A DNA stretch of 64,000 nt from Chitinophagaceae bacterium (GTDB lineage Bacteria; Bacteroidota; Bacteroidia; Chitinophagales; Chitinophagaceae). How positions within the stretch are numbered: position 1 is the stretch's first letter; each line of letters begins with the position of its first letter. The position numbers were made by a program, and so were the translations under genes. Below are positions 8,980 to 17,909 of the stretch, one piece after another. Below the pieces are notes generated by a model. That model saw only the letters and a program-made list of their open reading frames with translations, was not told the origin of the DNA and ran no database searches. The stretch spans positions 776,241 to 840,240 of the forward strand of contig JADJTY010000012.1 of NCBI GenBank assembly GCA_016710935.1, read 5' to 3'.

Positions 8980-9074
8980 GGAATCGTGAGTGGTCAATCG
9001 TGAGTTTGGAGTCTGCTAATGAAGCAGTCAGCACTTTTGCATTCGCTTCTCCTGACTCCTGACTTCAGACTCCC
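8980..9074. repeat. Degenerate short-period repeats between the fur-like and SCO genes
   Basis: The gap contains repeated AATCGTGAGT units (8981-9005) and repeated GACTCCTGACTTC/AGACTCCCGACT units (9050-9074). No ORF is visible. It resembles simple interspersed repeats rather than a regulatory site. Confidence 0.4.
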
Positions 9075-9076
9075 GA

Positions 9077-9856
9077 CTAATTCGGGTCGCTGCTGAACCC
9101 GTTCATAAAACGTTTGGTTGTTATTTTCTCTTTTAGCAAACCCTTAATATCCGTAATTAATTTTTCCACTTCATCATTATTTAATCCGTCGTAAACCATA
9201 CCGCGTACCCTTCGTTGCTTATCTACTACCGCAAAGAACTGGGTATGTATAAACTGATCCTTTATTTGTGCAGAATCAGGTTTTCCGTCGTCTATACCAT
9301 AACTCTGCCTCGCCATTTTATAAAGCGCGGCTTTATCTCCGGTGACAAAATTCCAATTGGTGTTCGTGGTTTGCCCACCGGGCCCGGTGGGTGGTTTGCC
9401 CGCAGGGCCCTGTGGGCTGTTTGTGGTTGAATCGTATTCTATTTTATAAGAACCGTCTTTATTTCTTTCGAGCTTTCCGTACAGCATTCTTGCTTCATAC
9501 GCTTTCAGCAATGGAATGGAATCTGTTTCGGGCATGCAGGTATGCGAAAGGATCATAAAATCAGGTTCATCTTTAAATGCATCAAAAACCCGGCGCATGT
9601 TTGCATTCATTTTAGGGCAAATACCTTTACAGGTTGTAAAAAAATATTCCACCACATACACTTTACCTTCCACCTCTCTTTGCGTAATTTTTTTCCCATC
9701 CTGGTTAATAAATGAAAAATCCTGCACATTGTCGTTTCGTACCATCAGGTGTGATTTGGAAAAATCATAATCCCTGAACAGCAATAAATAAAACGCCCCG
9801 AGCAGTACAACAAAAAAGCCTACATAGATCAAGATCCGCTTATTCCGCTTATTCAT
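9077..9856 (-). CDS. SCO1/SenC family copper-delivery/thioredoxin-like protein
   Basis: I place the start at 9856 (MNKRNKRILIYVGFF) because an N-terminal membrane anchor follows at once; in-frame ATGs at 9865 and 9934 are alternatives. 259 residues: one transmembrane helix (8-27), then a thioredoxin fold with the copper-binding CxxxC (TTCKGIC, Cys76/Cys80) and a distal His (FIHTQFF). Family role: copper insertion into cytochrome oxidase CuA, or thiol-disulfide exchange, outside the cytoplasmic membrane. An odd Pro/Gly-rich insert (SPQGPAGKPPTGPGGQ) is encoded by GC-rich palindromes at 9374-9417. It is divergent from the MerC-like gene. Confidence 0.88.
   Translation of the reverse strand: MNKRNKRILIYVGFFVVLLGAFYLLLFRDYDFSKSHLMVRNDNVQDFSFINQDGKKITQREVEGKVYVVEYFFTTCKGICPKMNANMRRVFDAFKDEPDFMILSHTCMPETDSIPLLKAYEARMLYGKLERNKDGSYKIEYDSTTNSPQGPAGKPPTGPGGQTTNTNWNFVTGDKAALYKMARQSYGIDDGKPDSAQIKDQFIHTQFFAVVDKQRRVRGMVYDGLNNDEVEKLITDIKGLLKEKITTKRFMNGFSSDPN
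9374..9417. repeat. GC-rich palindromic repeats inside the SCO gene
   Basis: CCCACCGGGCCCGGTGGG (9374-9391) is a perfect 18-bp palindrome. It is followed by GCCCGCAGGGCCCTGTGGGC (9398-9417), nearly palindromic. Both are in frame and encode the collagen-like Pro/Gly insert of the SCO protein. Confidence 0.75.
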
Positions 9857-9938
9857 AAAAATCATTTTTGCAAATTTACGACCGTTTACGTGTTTTAGGT
9901 TTACGATTGCCGGTTTTAGATTTAATACAACCATAACA

Positions 9939-9957
9939 TTTGCAACATTATTGCAAA
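9939..9957. promoter_or_regulatory. Perfect 19-bp palindrome, candidate Fur/Zur operator
   Basis: TTTGCAA-CATTA-TTGCAAA has 7-bp half-sites with a 5-bp spacer. It lies between the divergent SCO and MerC-like genes. Its left half-site overlaps a possible -33 TTG (9940-9942), 22 bp before a -7-like TAtcTTTA (9965-9972). This is the expected place and symmetry for a dimeric metalloregulator such as the Fur-family protein at 8531-8944. Confidence 0.55.
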
Positions 9958-9987
9958 TATACAGTATCTTTACAGTCAGGCTTTATT

Positions 9988-10377
9988 ATGAATATTAAAT
10001 TAAACTGGGATGCATTGGGCATCGGAACATCTATACTCTGTGCAATACACTGTGCTTTATTGCCCGTGCTCATGAGCACGCTACCTGTTTTTGGCATTAA
10101 CATTATTCACAATTTGCTTTTTGAGTGGGGTATGATTGCCCTGGCGTTTGTAGTAGGTTCTTATTCTCTTTTTCATGGTTATATAAAACACCACCGCTCC
10201 CCGGGTCCGGTTTTAATTTTCAGTTCCGGATTTATTTTCCTGGTGTTGAAACAGTTTTTTGTTCAGTACGAAATTCCGTTCTTGCTGATCGCTGTTGTGC
10301 TTATCATCAGCGCACATTATTATAATTACAGGCTTTGCCACAAAAGCAAGTGTTCATCTCCGCATCATAAGCATTAA
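9988..10377 (+). CDS. MerC-domain membrane protein
   Basis: I choose the ATG at 9988 (MNIKLNWDALGIGTSILCAIHC) over an upstream in-frame ATG at 9940 that lies inside the palindromic operator. 129 residues with four hydrophobic segments, the MerC-like motif LCAIHCALLPVL in the first, and a His/Cys-rich C-terminus (CHKSKCSSPHHKH). MerC-family proteins are small inner-membrane metal-uptake or metal-handling proteins. Linkage to SCO and a Fur-type box suggests copper or zinc homeostasis rather than mercury resistance; no merA or merR is nearby. Confidence 0.8.
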   Translation: MNIKLNWDALGIGTSILCAIHCALLPVLMSTLPVFGINIIHNLLFEWGMIALAFVVGSYSLFHGYIKHHRSPGPVLIFSSGFIFLVLKQFFVQYEIPFLLIAVVLIISAHYYNYRLCHKSKCSSPHHKH

Positions 10378-10448
10378 GTTTATTGGTTTACCTGTTTACT
10401 GGTTTATTCGTACAGGATTATTTATATTTATCGTTCAAACCTGATTTT

Positions 10449-10895
10449 ATGATAAAGTTATTTACTTCTTTATTTATCTGCCTCATATTTTCTGCTGCCT
10501 CAGCCCAAAGCAAGACTGCCCGTCCGTCAGGTGGGGATGAACAAACCATTCGCACACTAATTGAAGAGCAGCGACTGGCATGGAACACAGGCGATAAGGA
10601 AAAATTTATGCAAACTTACTGGCAAAGCGATTCGCTGATGTTTATTGGCAAAAGTGGTATTACTTATGGCTGGCAAAAAACACTTGACAATTATAAAAAG
10701 GGATACCCCGATACTGCTGCCATGGGCAAACTTGATTTTGATCTGCTGGAAGTAAAAAGATTATCGGTGATGTATTTTTTTGTGGTAGGTAAATGGCATT
10801 TAACGAGGAGCATTGGCAATGTTGGCGGACACTTTACCCTGCTGTTTAAAAAAGTAAAAAATAAATGGGTGATCGTAGCAGACCACAGTAGCTAG
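10449..10895 (+). CDS. Secreted SnoaL/DUF4440-like NTF2-fold protein
   Basis: Start set at ATG 10449 (MIKLFTSLFICLIFSAASAQ), which gives a good signal peptide; the frame is open further upstream. 148 residues. The mature part has the DUF4440/SnoaL pattern (IRTLIEEQRLAWNTGDKEKF, YWQSDSLMFIGKSG, FTLLFKKVKNKWVIVADHSS), a cone-shaped NTF2-like fold often annotated as ketosteroid-isomerase-like. Substrate unknown. The junction after the signal peptide (TARPSGG) is encoded by a palindrome-like unit at 10515-10536 related to one in the C45 gene. Confidence 0.75.
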   Translation: MIKLFTSLFICLIFSAASAQSKTARPSGGDEQTIRTLIEEQRLAWNTGDKEKFMQTYWQSDSLMFIGKSGITYGWQKTLDNYKKGYPDTAAMGKLDFDLLEVKRLSVMYFFVVGKWHLTRSIGNVGGHFTLLFKKVKNKWVIVADHSS

Positions 10896-10944
10896 TTAAA
10901 AACTTAGTAATTTGTCATTGAGTCATTGGGGAAGGCCTGAAAGC

Positions 10945-11157
10945 TTATAGTTTCCACTTACGTTTAAGGTGGATAACAAGGAAAATAAAACTGATCACAA
11001 GGAAAGCATAATAAACATAATTTGTCCAACCTGGTTTCACTTCATAAAAAGCATAGCCTTTATAAATACCAATAAATACGTTTGCCATCATCCATAATAA
11101 AACAATAGCAACGGTATTTAATATCCTTACCAGGAATTCCCTTGTTTCATCTTCCAT
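10945..11157 (-). CDS. Small two-helix membrane protein
   Basis: 70 residues with two hydrophobic helices (about 11-31 and 45-64) joined by a short loop with KPGW, ending in basic KRKWKL. This predicts an inner-membrane hairpin with both ends cytoplasmic. Function unknown. It lies 72 bases after the GH25 stop on the same strand and may be weakly co-transcribed. Confidence 0.55.
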   Translation of the reverse strand: MEDETREFLVRILNTVAIVLLWMMANVFIGIYKGYAFYEVKPGWTNYVYYAFLVISFIFLVIHLKRKWKL

Positions 11158-11229
11158 GCCTGAAATGGCCCATCCCCTAAAGGGGGGTTATGAGGTCATA
11201 TAAAATTACTACAATCAAGGTTTGTATTT

Positions 11230-11994
11230 TTATTTTGTGAGAAGCTTTTTGAAAGCGGTACTGTCTCCGTTAAACACATTAAAATCAACAAAGGCATCAA
11301 TACCATTTACCCGGCCTTTTTCGTTGTGCTGCCAGATAAGCCAGTTGCGTTTTATTCTTGGTTTGTCTTTTACATAATAATGAGCTACCCACAAAGGATA
11401 GTCATCAAACTTACCTTCCAGAAAATTTTCGTAAAAATCAACATTGGTATAGATGATCGGTTTTACCTTATAATATTTTTCGATCATCAGCAGCCAGTCC
11501 TGGGCCCTTTGTTGAATATCAGCCACAGATGCGCCGTTGGCTGTTTCAATATCCAGCACCGGCGGCAGATCTCCTTTTGAAAGTTTTACCGTTTCAATAA
11601 AGTTTTCCGCCTGAGCTTTCCCACTTTTACTGCTGATAAAAAAATGATAGGCACCCCTGGGCACCAATGCCGCTTTGGCATTAAACCAGTTTTTTCTGAA
11701 CCCGTTATCAACCCTGCCCAACCCTTCGGTTGCTTTAATAAACGCAAAACCTATCTTTACTTTTTTATCTTCCATGGCCTGCACCGCTTTCCAGTCAATA
11801 TTATGCTGGTAACGGCTTACATCAATACCATGTATGGTGTAGTTTACCGGCAGGTCAATACCAAAAGCAGGATATCGCACAAATTTTGGCCTGCTTAAAA
11901 ATTCATTGATATAATAAACAACTGTAGCTATTACAGCCAGCAGTATGAGCGGAATTAAAATAGTTTTTAAAATGCCTTTCTTCTTTTTTGCCAA
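11230..11994 (-). CDS. GH25 family lysozyme-like hydrolase, membrane-anchored
   Basis: 254 residues. Basic N-terminus (MAKKKKGILK) and a transmembrane anchor (about 9-30), then a GH25 domain with GIDVSRYQHNIDW, IKATEG, PRGAYHFF and the catalytic LDIE (Asp-x-Glu). GH25 enzymes cleave MurNAc-GlcNAc bonds in peptidoglycan. The anchor places the domain in the periplasm, so wall remodelling is more likely than a secreted bacteriolysin. Confidence 0.9.
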   Translation of the reverse strand: MAKKKKGILKTILIPLILLAVIATVVYYINEFLSRPKFVRYPAFGIDLPVNYTIHGIDVSRYQHNIDWKAVQAMEDKKVKIGFAFIKATEGLGRVDNGFRKNWFNAKAALVPRGAYHFFISSKSGKAQAENFIETVKLSKGDLPPVLDIETANGASVADIQQRAQDWLLMIEKYYKVKPIIYTNVDFYENFLEGKFDDYPLWVAHYYVKDKPRIKRNWLIWQHNEKGRVNGIDAFVDFNVFNGDSTAFKKLLTK

Positions 11995-12083
11995 GGGTTG
12001 GTATTGCAGGGTTCACTTGCAGATCAGCTACAAATTAGTAATAATTGCTTTCACCGGTTTGATAAAGTTTTCCTAAATGAATT

Positions 12084-14036
12084 TTACCTCAGCAGTTTTT
12101 TTACAAATTTAAAATCGCCTGCGTTGATCTTCAGAAAATAAACTCCTTTAGCCAGGTATTGCGAGGGTACTTCAACATATTCGGAACCGTTTACCAGGTT
12201 GATGTTTCTTGTATAAACCCTTTGCCCCAGAGCATTGTATACATTAACGCTGGCTGAACCGGCAACCATTTTACCCAGGTATATATAAAAATGATCTCCC
12301 ACGGGATTGGGAAATACCTGAACAATATTTTGTCCGGTAGTTACATCCGGTACTTTGGCCGACACATTGTTCTTTGTTACCAGCCAGTATTCCGGGTCTA
12401 TCAATACTGTATCTGCAATAAAGCCAATATTTCTAAAAAAAGTTTCCCCATTGGTTTTATTATCTATCACAATGGTTTTTTCCTGAGTGGCATTTTTAAA
12501 TCTAAGTGCCACAGGTAATTCAAAAAAATCTACCGAATTGTGAGAAGTGGTTTGATTCATTTTTATGTTTACATATTCACTGCCAATTTGGGTCCACTGC
12601 ACGTTGTAAGATGGATAACCCTGCCCCTTGTACCAGTCTTTAAAAAACTCAGACAGGTTTTGCCCGCTCACCTGTTCCAGGTTTCTTTTCAGATCATCTG
12701 TTTTGGCAAAGCCATAAGCCAGTTTGGGGTCATTAATATATTGTCGCAATGCATTTAAAAAAACCTGGTCGCCCAGTTTCCAGCGCAGCATATACAAAAG
12801 ATAACTTCCCTTGTTGTAACTCAGCCTGCCCGAAAATATCCTGCCCACATTGGTTGTATCATCTACCCAAACCGAACCACCAATTGAAGAGGTAATGTTA
12901 TTGATTACATTTTTTCTGTTGTTAAGGGTACTGGCAGGATATTTATTTTCCAGGTAAACAGCAGCCAGGTACGTTGCAAAGCCCTCATTAAGCCAGATAT
13001 CTTCCCAGCTGCCACAGGTAACTTTATCGCCAAACCACTGGTGTCCCAGTTCATGTGCTACCAGGCTTTCGTTAAGATTAACCATAAAAGAGGCAGTCTG
13101 GTGCTCCATACCACCACCCCAACTGAATTGTACATGGCCGTATTTTTCTTTAATAAATGGATAGTCGCCAAAATTGGTATGAAAAAACTTCAATGCATCC
13201 AGTACATTTTGGGTACCCGCCTGAAAAGAAGCCAGGCTTTCGGGATAACAATAAGTTTGCATGGGCAAACTGGTATTGCCTAACAAAACGCTGTTATTAA
13301 AAACAGCATAATTGGTAACCGCAAAACAAACCAGGTACGATGCAATGGGGTAGCGGTGTTTCCAGTACGCCAGTTTTTTTGTGCCCCCCGCAATAAGCGT
13401 TTCACTTTGTAATAAACCATTAGCAGCAGCCCTGTATTGCGATGGAGCAGTTACTACTATATCAATTGAATCTGCTTTATCATCTAACCCGTTTTTACAG
13501 GGCCACCAGTCCCGGCTGCCATAAGGCTCACTCAGGCTCCACATCACCGGTGTACCTGCATGTGTGGTGGTTTCAAATGAACCGAAGCCGTTATTGGGAG
13601 GCACACCTTTATAAAAAACAGAAACAGAATCAAGTACTCCCGCATTGATGGCTGCCGGAAAATCAAATGAAAGTGTATTATTGGTATGTTGTTTTGTCAA
13701 CAACATGTTGCGTTGTTTAACACTGTCAACTGTTAACGCATTCATCAGGTCAATTTGAATATTGTTGGTTGCGGTGGTAATAACAAAGTACACAGTTACT
13801 TTTCCGGTTATATACCTCATTGCCGGGTTTACTTCCCATTCGCAGCGGTAATACTTTACATCGTAATTATTACTGGCCGATGTTAATGATTCCAGGGAAA
13901 TATTTCCAGCCATATTTCTTTGATGTGCTGCCTGTTCCATTAAAGCAATATCGTTAACCTGTTTGCAGGACTCTGCCGGTATTTGTGCAAAACCGGGAAG
14001 GCTGTTAATTATTAAAATAAATAAAAGTATACGCAT
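12084..14036 (-). CDS. M1 family aminopeptidase with T9SS C-terminal sorting domain
   Basis: 650 residues. Signal peptide (MRILLFILIINSLPGFAQ). Aminopeptidase-N fold with a GGMEHQ exopeptidase motif and zinc site HELGHQWFGD...NEGFATY (HExxH-18-E). After ~residue 565 comes a type A T9SS sorting domain (VFPNPVGDHFYIYL, VYNALGQRV, KGVYFLKI, ending VKKLLR). It should be exported by Sec, then moved across the outer membrane by T9SS and released or surface-attached, where it removes N-terminal residues from peptides. Divergent from the lytic transglycosylase gene. Confidence 0.93.
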   Translation of the reverse strand: MRILLFILIINSLPGFAQIPAESCKQVNDIALMEQAAHQRNMAGNISLESLTSASNNYDVKYYRCEWEVNPAMRYITGKVTVYFVITTATNNIQIDLMNALTVDSVKQRNMLLTKQHTNNTLSFDFPAAINAGVLDSVSVFYKGVPPNNGFGSFETTTHAGTPVMWSLSEPYGSRDWWPCKNGLDDKADSIDIVVTAPSQYRAAANGLLQSETLIAGGTKKLAYWKHRYPIASYLVCFAVTNYAVFNNSVLLGNTSLPMQTYCYPESLASFQAGTQNVLDALKFFHTNFGDYPFIKEKYGHVQFSWGGGMEHQTASFMVNLNESLVAHELGHQWFGDKVTCGSWEDIWLNEGFATYLAAVYLENKYPASTLNNRKNVINNITSSIGGSVWVDDTTNVGRIFSGRLSYNKGSYLLYMLRWKLGDQVFLNALRQYINDPKLAYGFAKTDDLKRNLEQVSGQNLSEFFKDWYKGQGYPSYNVQWTQIGSEYVNIKMNQTTSHNSVDFFELPVALRFKNATQEKTIVIDNKTNGETFFRNIGFIADTVLIDPEYWLVTKNNVSAKVPDVTTGQNIVQVFPNPVGDHFYIYLGKMVAGSASVNVYNALGQRVYTRNINLVNGSEYVEVPSQYLAKGVYFLKINAGDFKFVKKLLR

Positions 14037-14184
14037 ATATGATAATTTAATCAGGCCTGAGAAAATATTAGATTATATATTAAAGTTCATAAAGTTTTGT
14101 GAAAGGGCAATAATCAATTCAGGTTGCCGTTTTAATTATAGCCCGTATTTAATTCGGTGATCCCCAAAGAAAACGTACCCAGGC

Positions 14185-15102
14185 ATGATTAAACAAATTT
14201 ATTCGGCTTTAAAAGTATCCAAATCTATTTGGATATTTTTTTTTATAATATTACTTGCCGCGTCAGCTAAGGCCGGTTTATCAGCAGATACTACCAAAAA
14301 ACGGTTATTGGCAGCCACATCTGCAAAAGATAATGCAGCTTATATTACCCTGGAACCCAATGTTGTTTTTCCGGAAGTACTGGCAGGCAATGAACAGGAA
14401 ACAATTGCTTACATCGAAAAATTTTCGGAGAACAGGCGTGCTTATCTTATACGCACCTTCACCCGCAGCAAAAAGTATTTTCCTAAAGTAACGACTATTT
14501 TAAAGAAACATGATCTGCCTCAGGAACTGAAGGTTTTGCTGGCACTGGAAAGTGCCTTTAACGGTAATGCCGTTTCAAAAGCAGGGGCCGTTGGTTATTG
14601 GCAAATAATGGATGAAGTTGCAAAAGAATATGGACTGAAATATGTAACGCAGGCAAAAAAGGAAGAAAAGAAAAAAGCAGACAAAAAGAAAGTTGATAAA
14701 ACAACACCGTCTGCAAAAACCACTGCAAAAAAACCTGCTGCACCAAAAGACGACCGTAAGAATTTTAATAAATCAACCTATGCGGCTGCACGCTATTTAA
14801 AAGACCGGAGCCGCAACCTGAACAACAATCTTTTATTAATGGTAGCCAGTTATAATTGTGGGATAGGTAATGTATGGGATGCCATGAAAAAATCCGGTAA
14901 GGCCGATCCTGATTTTTGGGATATTAAAGCATACCTGCCTTCAGAAACACAGGCTTATGTAATGAATTTCATTACACTGAACGTAGTTTTTCATAACTAC
15001 GAAAAGTTTACCGGCAACACATTATTATTTACCCCAACCAGGGTTAAAATTGAAAATGTAGCAGGGAAGATAGCGGAAGAAACAACTTCATTAAATGATT
15101 AA
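14185..15102 (+). CDS. Lytic transglycosylase (SLT/MltD-like) with Lys-rich insert
   Basis: 305 residues with an N-terminal hydrophobic segment/signal (about 11-31). The SLT domain carries the catalytic Glu in LLALESAFNGNAVS, followed by GAVGYWQIM and VASYNCGIGNVWDAM. Family role: non-hydrolytic cleavage of peptidoglycan strands. An insert of about 40 residues (roughly 155-195), very rich in Lys, Ala, Thr and Pro, lies inside the catalytic domain before NFNKSTYAAARYLKDR; relatives usually have only a short loop there. No LysM repeats follow, unlike full-length MltD. Confidence 0.88.
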   Translation: MIKQIYSALKVSKSIWIFFFIILLAASAKAGLSADTTKKRLLAATSAKDNAAYITLEPNVVFPEVLAGNEQETIAYIEKFSENRRAYLIRTFTRSKKYFPKVTTILKKHDLPQELKVLLALESAFNGNAVSKAGAVGYWQIMDEVAKEYGLKYVTQAKKEEKKKADKKKVDKTTPSAKTTAKKPAAPKDDRKNFNKSTYAAARYLKDRSRNLNNNLLLMVASYNCGIGNVWDAMKKSGKADPDFWDIKAYLPSETQAYVMNFITLNVVFHNYEKFTGNTLLFTPTRVKIENVAGKIAEETTSLND

Positions 15103-15303
15103 AGACTACAATCTGTTATACAGTTAACCAGTACATTTGTGCTGGTTTTTTAATGCCATAATAAAGAAAAAATTAATTGTATCCGCTGAAGTATTTTGTT
15201 CTTTATTTGTAGTGCTTTAAATGCCCTGGATTCGGCATATACCGGCTTTGTTAAAAAAGAAGACATAAAAGGAGTAGTGCTCAACAAATAAATACAATCG
15301 GCT

Positions 15304-15311
15304 TACCTTTG
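15304..15311 (+). promoter_or_regulatory. TAnnTTTG core directly before the radical SAM start
   Basis: TACCTTTG matches the Bacteroidota -7 box and ends only 3 bases before the ATG at 15315. No good -33 TTG is seen 17-23 bp upstream. If real, the transcript would be nearly leaderless. Confidence 0.35.
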
Positions 15312-15314
15312 CCC

Positions 15315-16346
15315 ATGCCGCAATTCAATTGGAACGATAGCAAAAATTTAATCAGCAAACTTACTATAAGGCGGTTTATAAATGGCAGCAAAGTATTGGC
15401 CAGTTTTTATATCAGCCGTTTATTGAACAGGCCGGTGCAATGGGGGTACCCCGTTTCCATTTCTTTTGAACCAACCACCAGTTGCAATTTGCGTTGCCCC
15501 GAGTGCCCCAGCGGCCTCAGGCAGTTTAGCCGCCCTACCGGTATGCTGCAAAACGATTTATTTAAAAGAACCATTGATGAAATTCACAAAGAGTTGCTGT
15601 ACCTCATTTTTTATTTCCAGGGTGAACCTTTCCTGAACCCGGATTTTTTACAAATGGTGAAATATGCCAGCGATAAAAAAATATACACTGCCACCTCTAC
15701 CAATGCACATTATTTAACGGATGAAGTGGCAAAAAAAACGGTGGAGAGTGGACTGGACCGGTTGATCATTTCCATTGATGGTACCACACAGGATGTTTAC
15801 CAGCAATACCGGGTGGGTGGCAACCTGGAGAAAGTATTGGAAGGAGCAAAAAATATCATGAAGTGGAAAAAGGAACTGAAAAGTAAAACGCCGTTTGTTT
15901 TCTTTCAGTTTTTGGTGGTAAAGCCAAACGAGCACCAGGTTGAAGATATTAAACGCCTGGCTAAAGAAGTGGGTGTAGATGAAGTTCGTTTTAAAACAGC
16001 GCAGGTGTACGAATATGAAACCGATCCCAACAAGCTGATACCAACCATTGATAAGTATAGCCGCTACAAAAAAAATGCAGATGGTAGTTATACGGCTAAA
16101 AATAAACTTGCCAACCGCTGCTGGAAAATGCAGCACGCCAATGTAATTACCTGGGATGGCTTAGTGGTTCCCTGTTGTTTTGATAAAGATGCCACACACC
16201 AGCTGGGCAATTTAAAATCCCAGTCGTTTAAAGAAATATGGAATAACGATAATTACAAACAATTCAGGAGCGAACTGAAGAAAAGCAGAAAAAATATTGA
16301 TATTTGTGCCAATTGCAGCGAAGGTGTTTCTGTTTGGAAAGAATAA
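15315..16346 (+). CDS. Radical SAM/SPASM domain protein
   Basis: 343 residues from ATG 15315. The radical SAM cluster motif is CNLRCPEC (Cys57, Cys61, Cys64). A C-terminal SPASM-type region has further cysteines (RCWKM, VVPCCFDKD, ICANCSEG) that would bind an auxiliary iron-sulfur cluster. Such proteins modify peptides, sugars or cofactors; the substrate cannot be inferred. The next three plus-strand genes follow with gaps of 35, 15 and 13 bases, so an operon is likely, but their families do not point to a single pathway. Confidence 0.9.
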   Translation: MPQFNWNDSKNLISKLTIRRFINGSKVLASFYISRLLNRPVQWGYPVSISFEPTTSCNLRCPECPSGLRQFSRPTGMLQNDLFKRTIDEIHKELLYLIFYFQGEPFLNPDFLQMVKYASDKKIYTATSTNAHYLTDEVAKKTVESGLDRLIISIDGTTQDVYQQYRVGGNLEKVLEGAKNIMKWKKELKSKTPFVFFQFLVVKPNEHQVEDIKRLAKEVGVDEVRFKTAQVYEYETDPNKLIPTIDKYSRYKKNADGSYTAKNKLANRCWKMQHANVITWDGLVVPCCFDKDATHQLGNLKSQSFKEIWNNDNYKQFRSELKKSRKNIDICANCSEGVSVWKE

Positions 16347-16381
16347 TTGTTTCCATCGTCTTTTATTAATAAAATAAGTTT

Positions 16382-17428
16382 ATGAATCAACCTGGTTTTA
16401 ATGATCGCCTCAGGCAGGTACTTATTTTGCTGTTGGTACTGTCAATAGCCATTTTACTTATCAGCCAGCTAACCATCTTTATACCCGGGCTACTTGGTGG
16501 TATAACATTATATATATTAAGCCGTAGTTTATATTTTCAGCTTATTTTTAAAAGGAAATGGAAAAAAGGATGGACAGCTTTGTTATTTATCTTTTGTTAT
16601 CTTATCATCATAGCATTTCCTGTTTATATAAGCGTAACCCTGGCTTCTCCCAAAATAAGTTCAATAGCCGAAAACCAGGAACAAATTATAACAGGTATTC
16701 AATCCGTATCGGCAAAAGTTAAAGAAAAAACAGGTTTTACCCTTTTATCGGCCGAAAGCGCTAAAACAATTGCTCAAAAAGTTTCCACTTATATACCGCA
16801 GATTATAAACAGCACCATGGTGTTGCTTTCGAATCTGATCATCATGTTTTTTTTGTTGTATTATTTATTGGTACAGGGCCGGGATATGGAAAAATATTTA
16901 AGTAAAGTCATTCCGCTAAAAGATGAAAATGTACACCTGCTGGCAGGCGAAACAAAAATGATGATTCGGGCAAATGCACTGGGCATACCCATTATATGTG
17001 TTGTACAGGGAGCCTTTGCCGCACTTGGTTACTGGATATTTGGAATAGAGGATTGGGGGCTCTGGGGTTTTGTTACAGGTGTATTTGCTTTCTTTCCATT
17101 GGTTGGTACCATGATCATTTGGGTTCCGTTAGTTGGGTATTTATTTATTCATGGCAGCAATCTGCCCGCAATCGGTCTCACTATTTACAGTTTTGTTGTT
17201 ACAGGTAATGTAGATTATTTAGCCCGGCTGAAACTGATGAAATATATGGGTGATGTGCATCCGGTTATTACCGTACTGGGTGTCATTGTAGGCCTTAATC
17301 TTTTTGGATTTATGGGCCTCATTTTCGGGCCTTTGCTTATCAGTTATTTCCTGATCATGGTAAAAATTTATATTAATGAATTTGACACCCCTGTTGACAA
17401 CAGTAAAGATTCATCAACAGAAACCTAA
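16382..17428 (+). CDS. AI-2E family transporter (TqsA/YdiK-like)
   Basis: 348 residues with about seven to eight hydrophobic segments. The conserved C-terminal block (VGTMIIWVPLVGYLF, PVITVLGVIVGLNLFGFMGLIFGPLLISYF) identifies the AI-2E/PurR-type permease family, a trimeric inner-membrane protein. Members have been linked to autoinducer-2 export or to ion/H+ antiport; the substrate here is unknown. Third in-frame partner of a likely radical SAM - AI-2E - MarR - GHL10 transcript. Confidence 0.88.
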   Translation: MNQPGFNDRLRQVLILLLVLSIAILLISQLTIFIPGLLGGITLYILSRSLYFQLIFKRKWKKGWTALLFIFCYLIIIAFPVYISVTLASPKISSIAENQEQIITGIQSVSAKVKEKTGFTLLSAESAKTIAQKVSTYIPQIINSTMVLLSNLIIMFFLLYYLLVQGRDMEKYLSKVIPLKDENVHLLAGETKMMIRANALGIPIICVVQGAFAALGYWIFGIEDWGLWGFVTGVFAFFPLVGTMIIWVPLVGYLFIHGSNLPAIGLTIYSFVVTGNVDYLARLKLMKYMGDVHPVITVLGVIVGLNLFGFMGLIFGPLLISYFLIMVKIYINEFDTPVDNSKDSSTET

Positions 17429-17443
17429 AGAGTCATTTTATTT

Positions 17444-17896
17444 ATGAGCATAGAAAAAGACATCAATCAAAGTTCATTCCGCAACGAATATCAAAAGGGT
17501 ATCATCAATCTTATTTATACCTACAACTGGATGAATGAGAAAATGAAAAAAGTTTTTGATAAAGAAGATGTAACAGCCCAGCAATATAATATCCTGCGCA
17601 TTTTGCGTGGAGCAGGAAAACCAATTTCCACATTGCAGATACGTGAACGCATGCTGGATAAAATGAGCGACACCAGCCGAATTGTTGACCGGCTTGTTTT
17701 GAAAGGCCTGGCCAAAAAAAATATTTGCAAAGATGATAAACGCCTGGTAGATGTAAGCATCAGCACCAAAGGAAAAACACTCCTGGAAAAAATTGATGAA
17801 TACGAAAAAGATATGGATGCCATTTTGGGCAACCTGTCAGATTCCGATGCAAAAACCTTAAATAAATTATTAGATAAAATCCGTCAATCTGATTAA
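17444..17896 (+). CDS. MarR family transcriptional regulator
   Basis: 150 residues, cytoplasmic. Winged helix with TAQQYNILRILRGAGKPIST, SDTSRIVDRLVLKGLAKK and the wing KDDKRLVDVSISTKGKTL, typical of MarR. These dimeric regulators usually respond to phenolics or oxidants. It begins 15 bases after the AI-2E gene and ends 13 before GHL10, so it probably controls its own operon. No operator palindrome was identified. Confidence 0.9.
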   Translation: MSIEKDINQSSFRNEYQKGIINLIYTYNWMNEKMKKVFDKEDVTAQQYNILRILRGAGKPISTLQIRERMLDKMSDTSRIVDRLVLKGLAKKNICKDDKRLVDVSISTKGKTLLEKIDEYEKDMDAILGNLSDSDAKTLNKLLDKIRQSD

Positions 17897-17909
17897 TTAA
17901 AACATATTC

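Noticed and set aside
9940..9987. N-terminal extension of the MerC-like protein
   Set aside because: It would start inside the palindromic operator; the membrane domain begins naturally at 9988.
9988..10377. Mercury resistance operon
   Set aside because: MerC domain present, but no merR, merT, merP or merA nearby; context is SCO and a Fur-type site.
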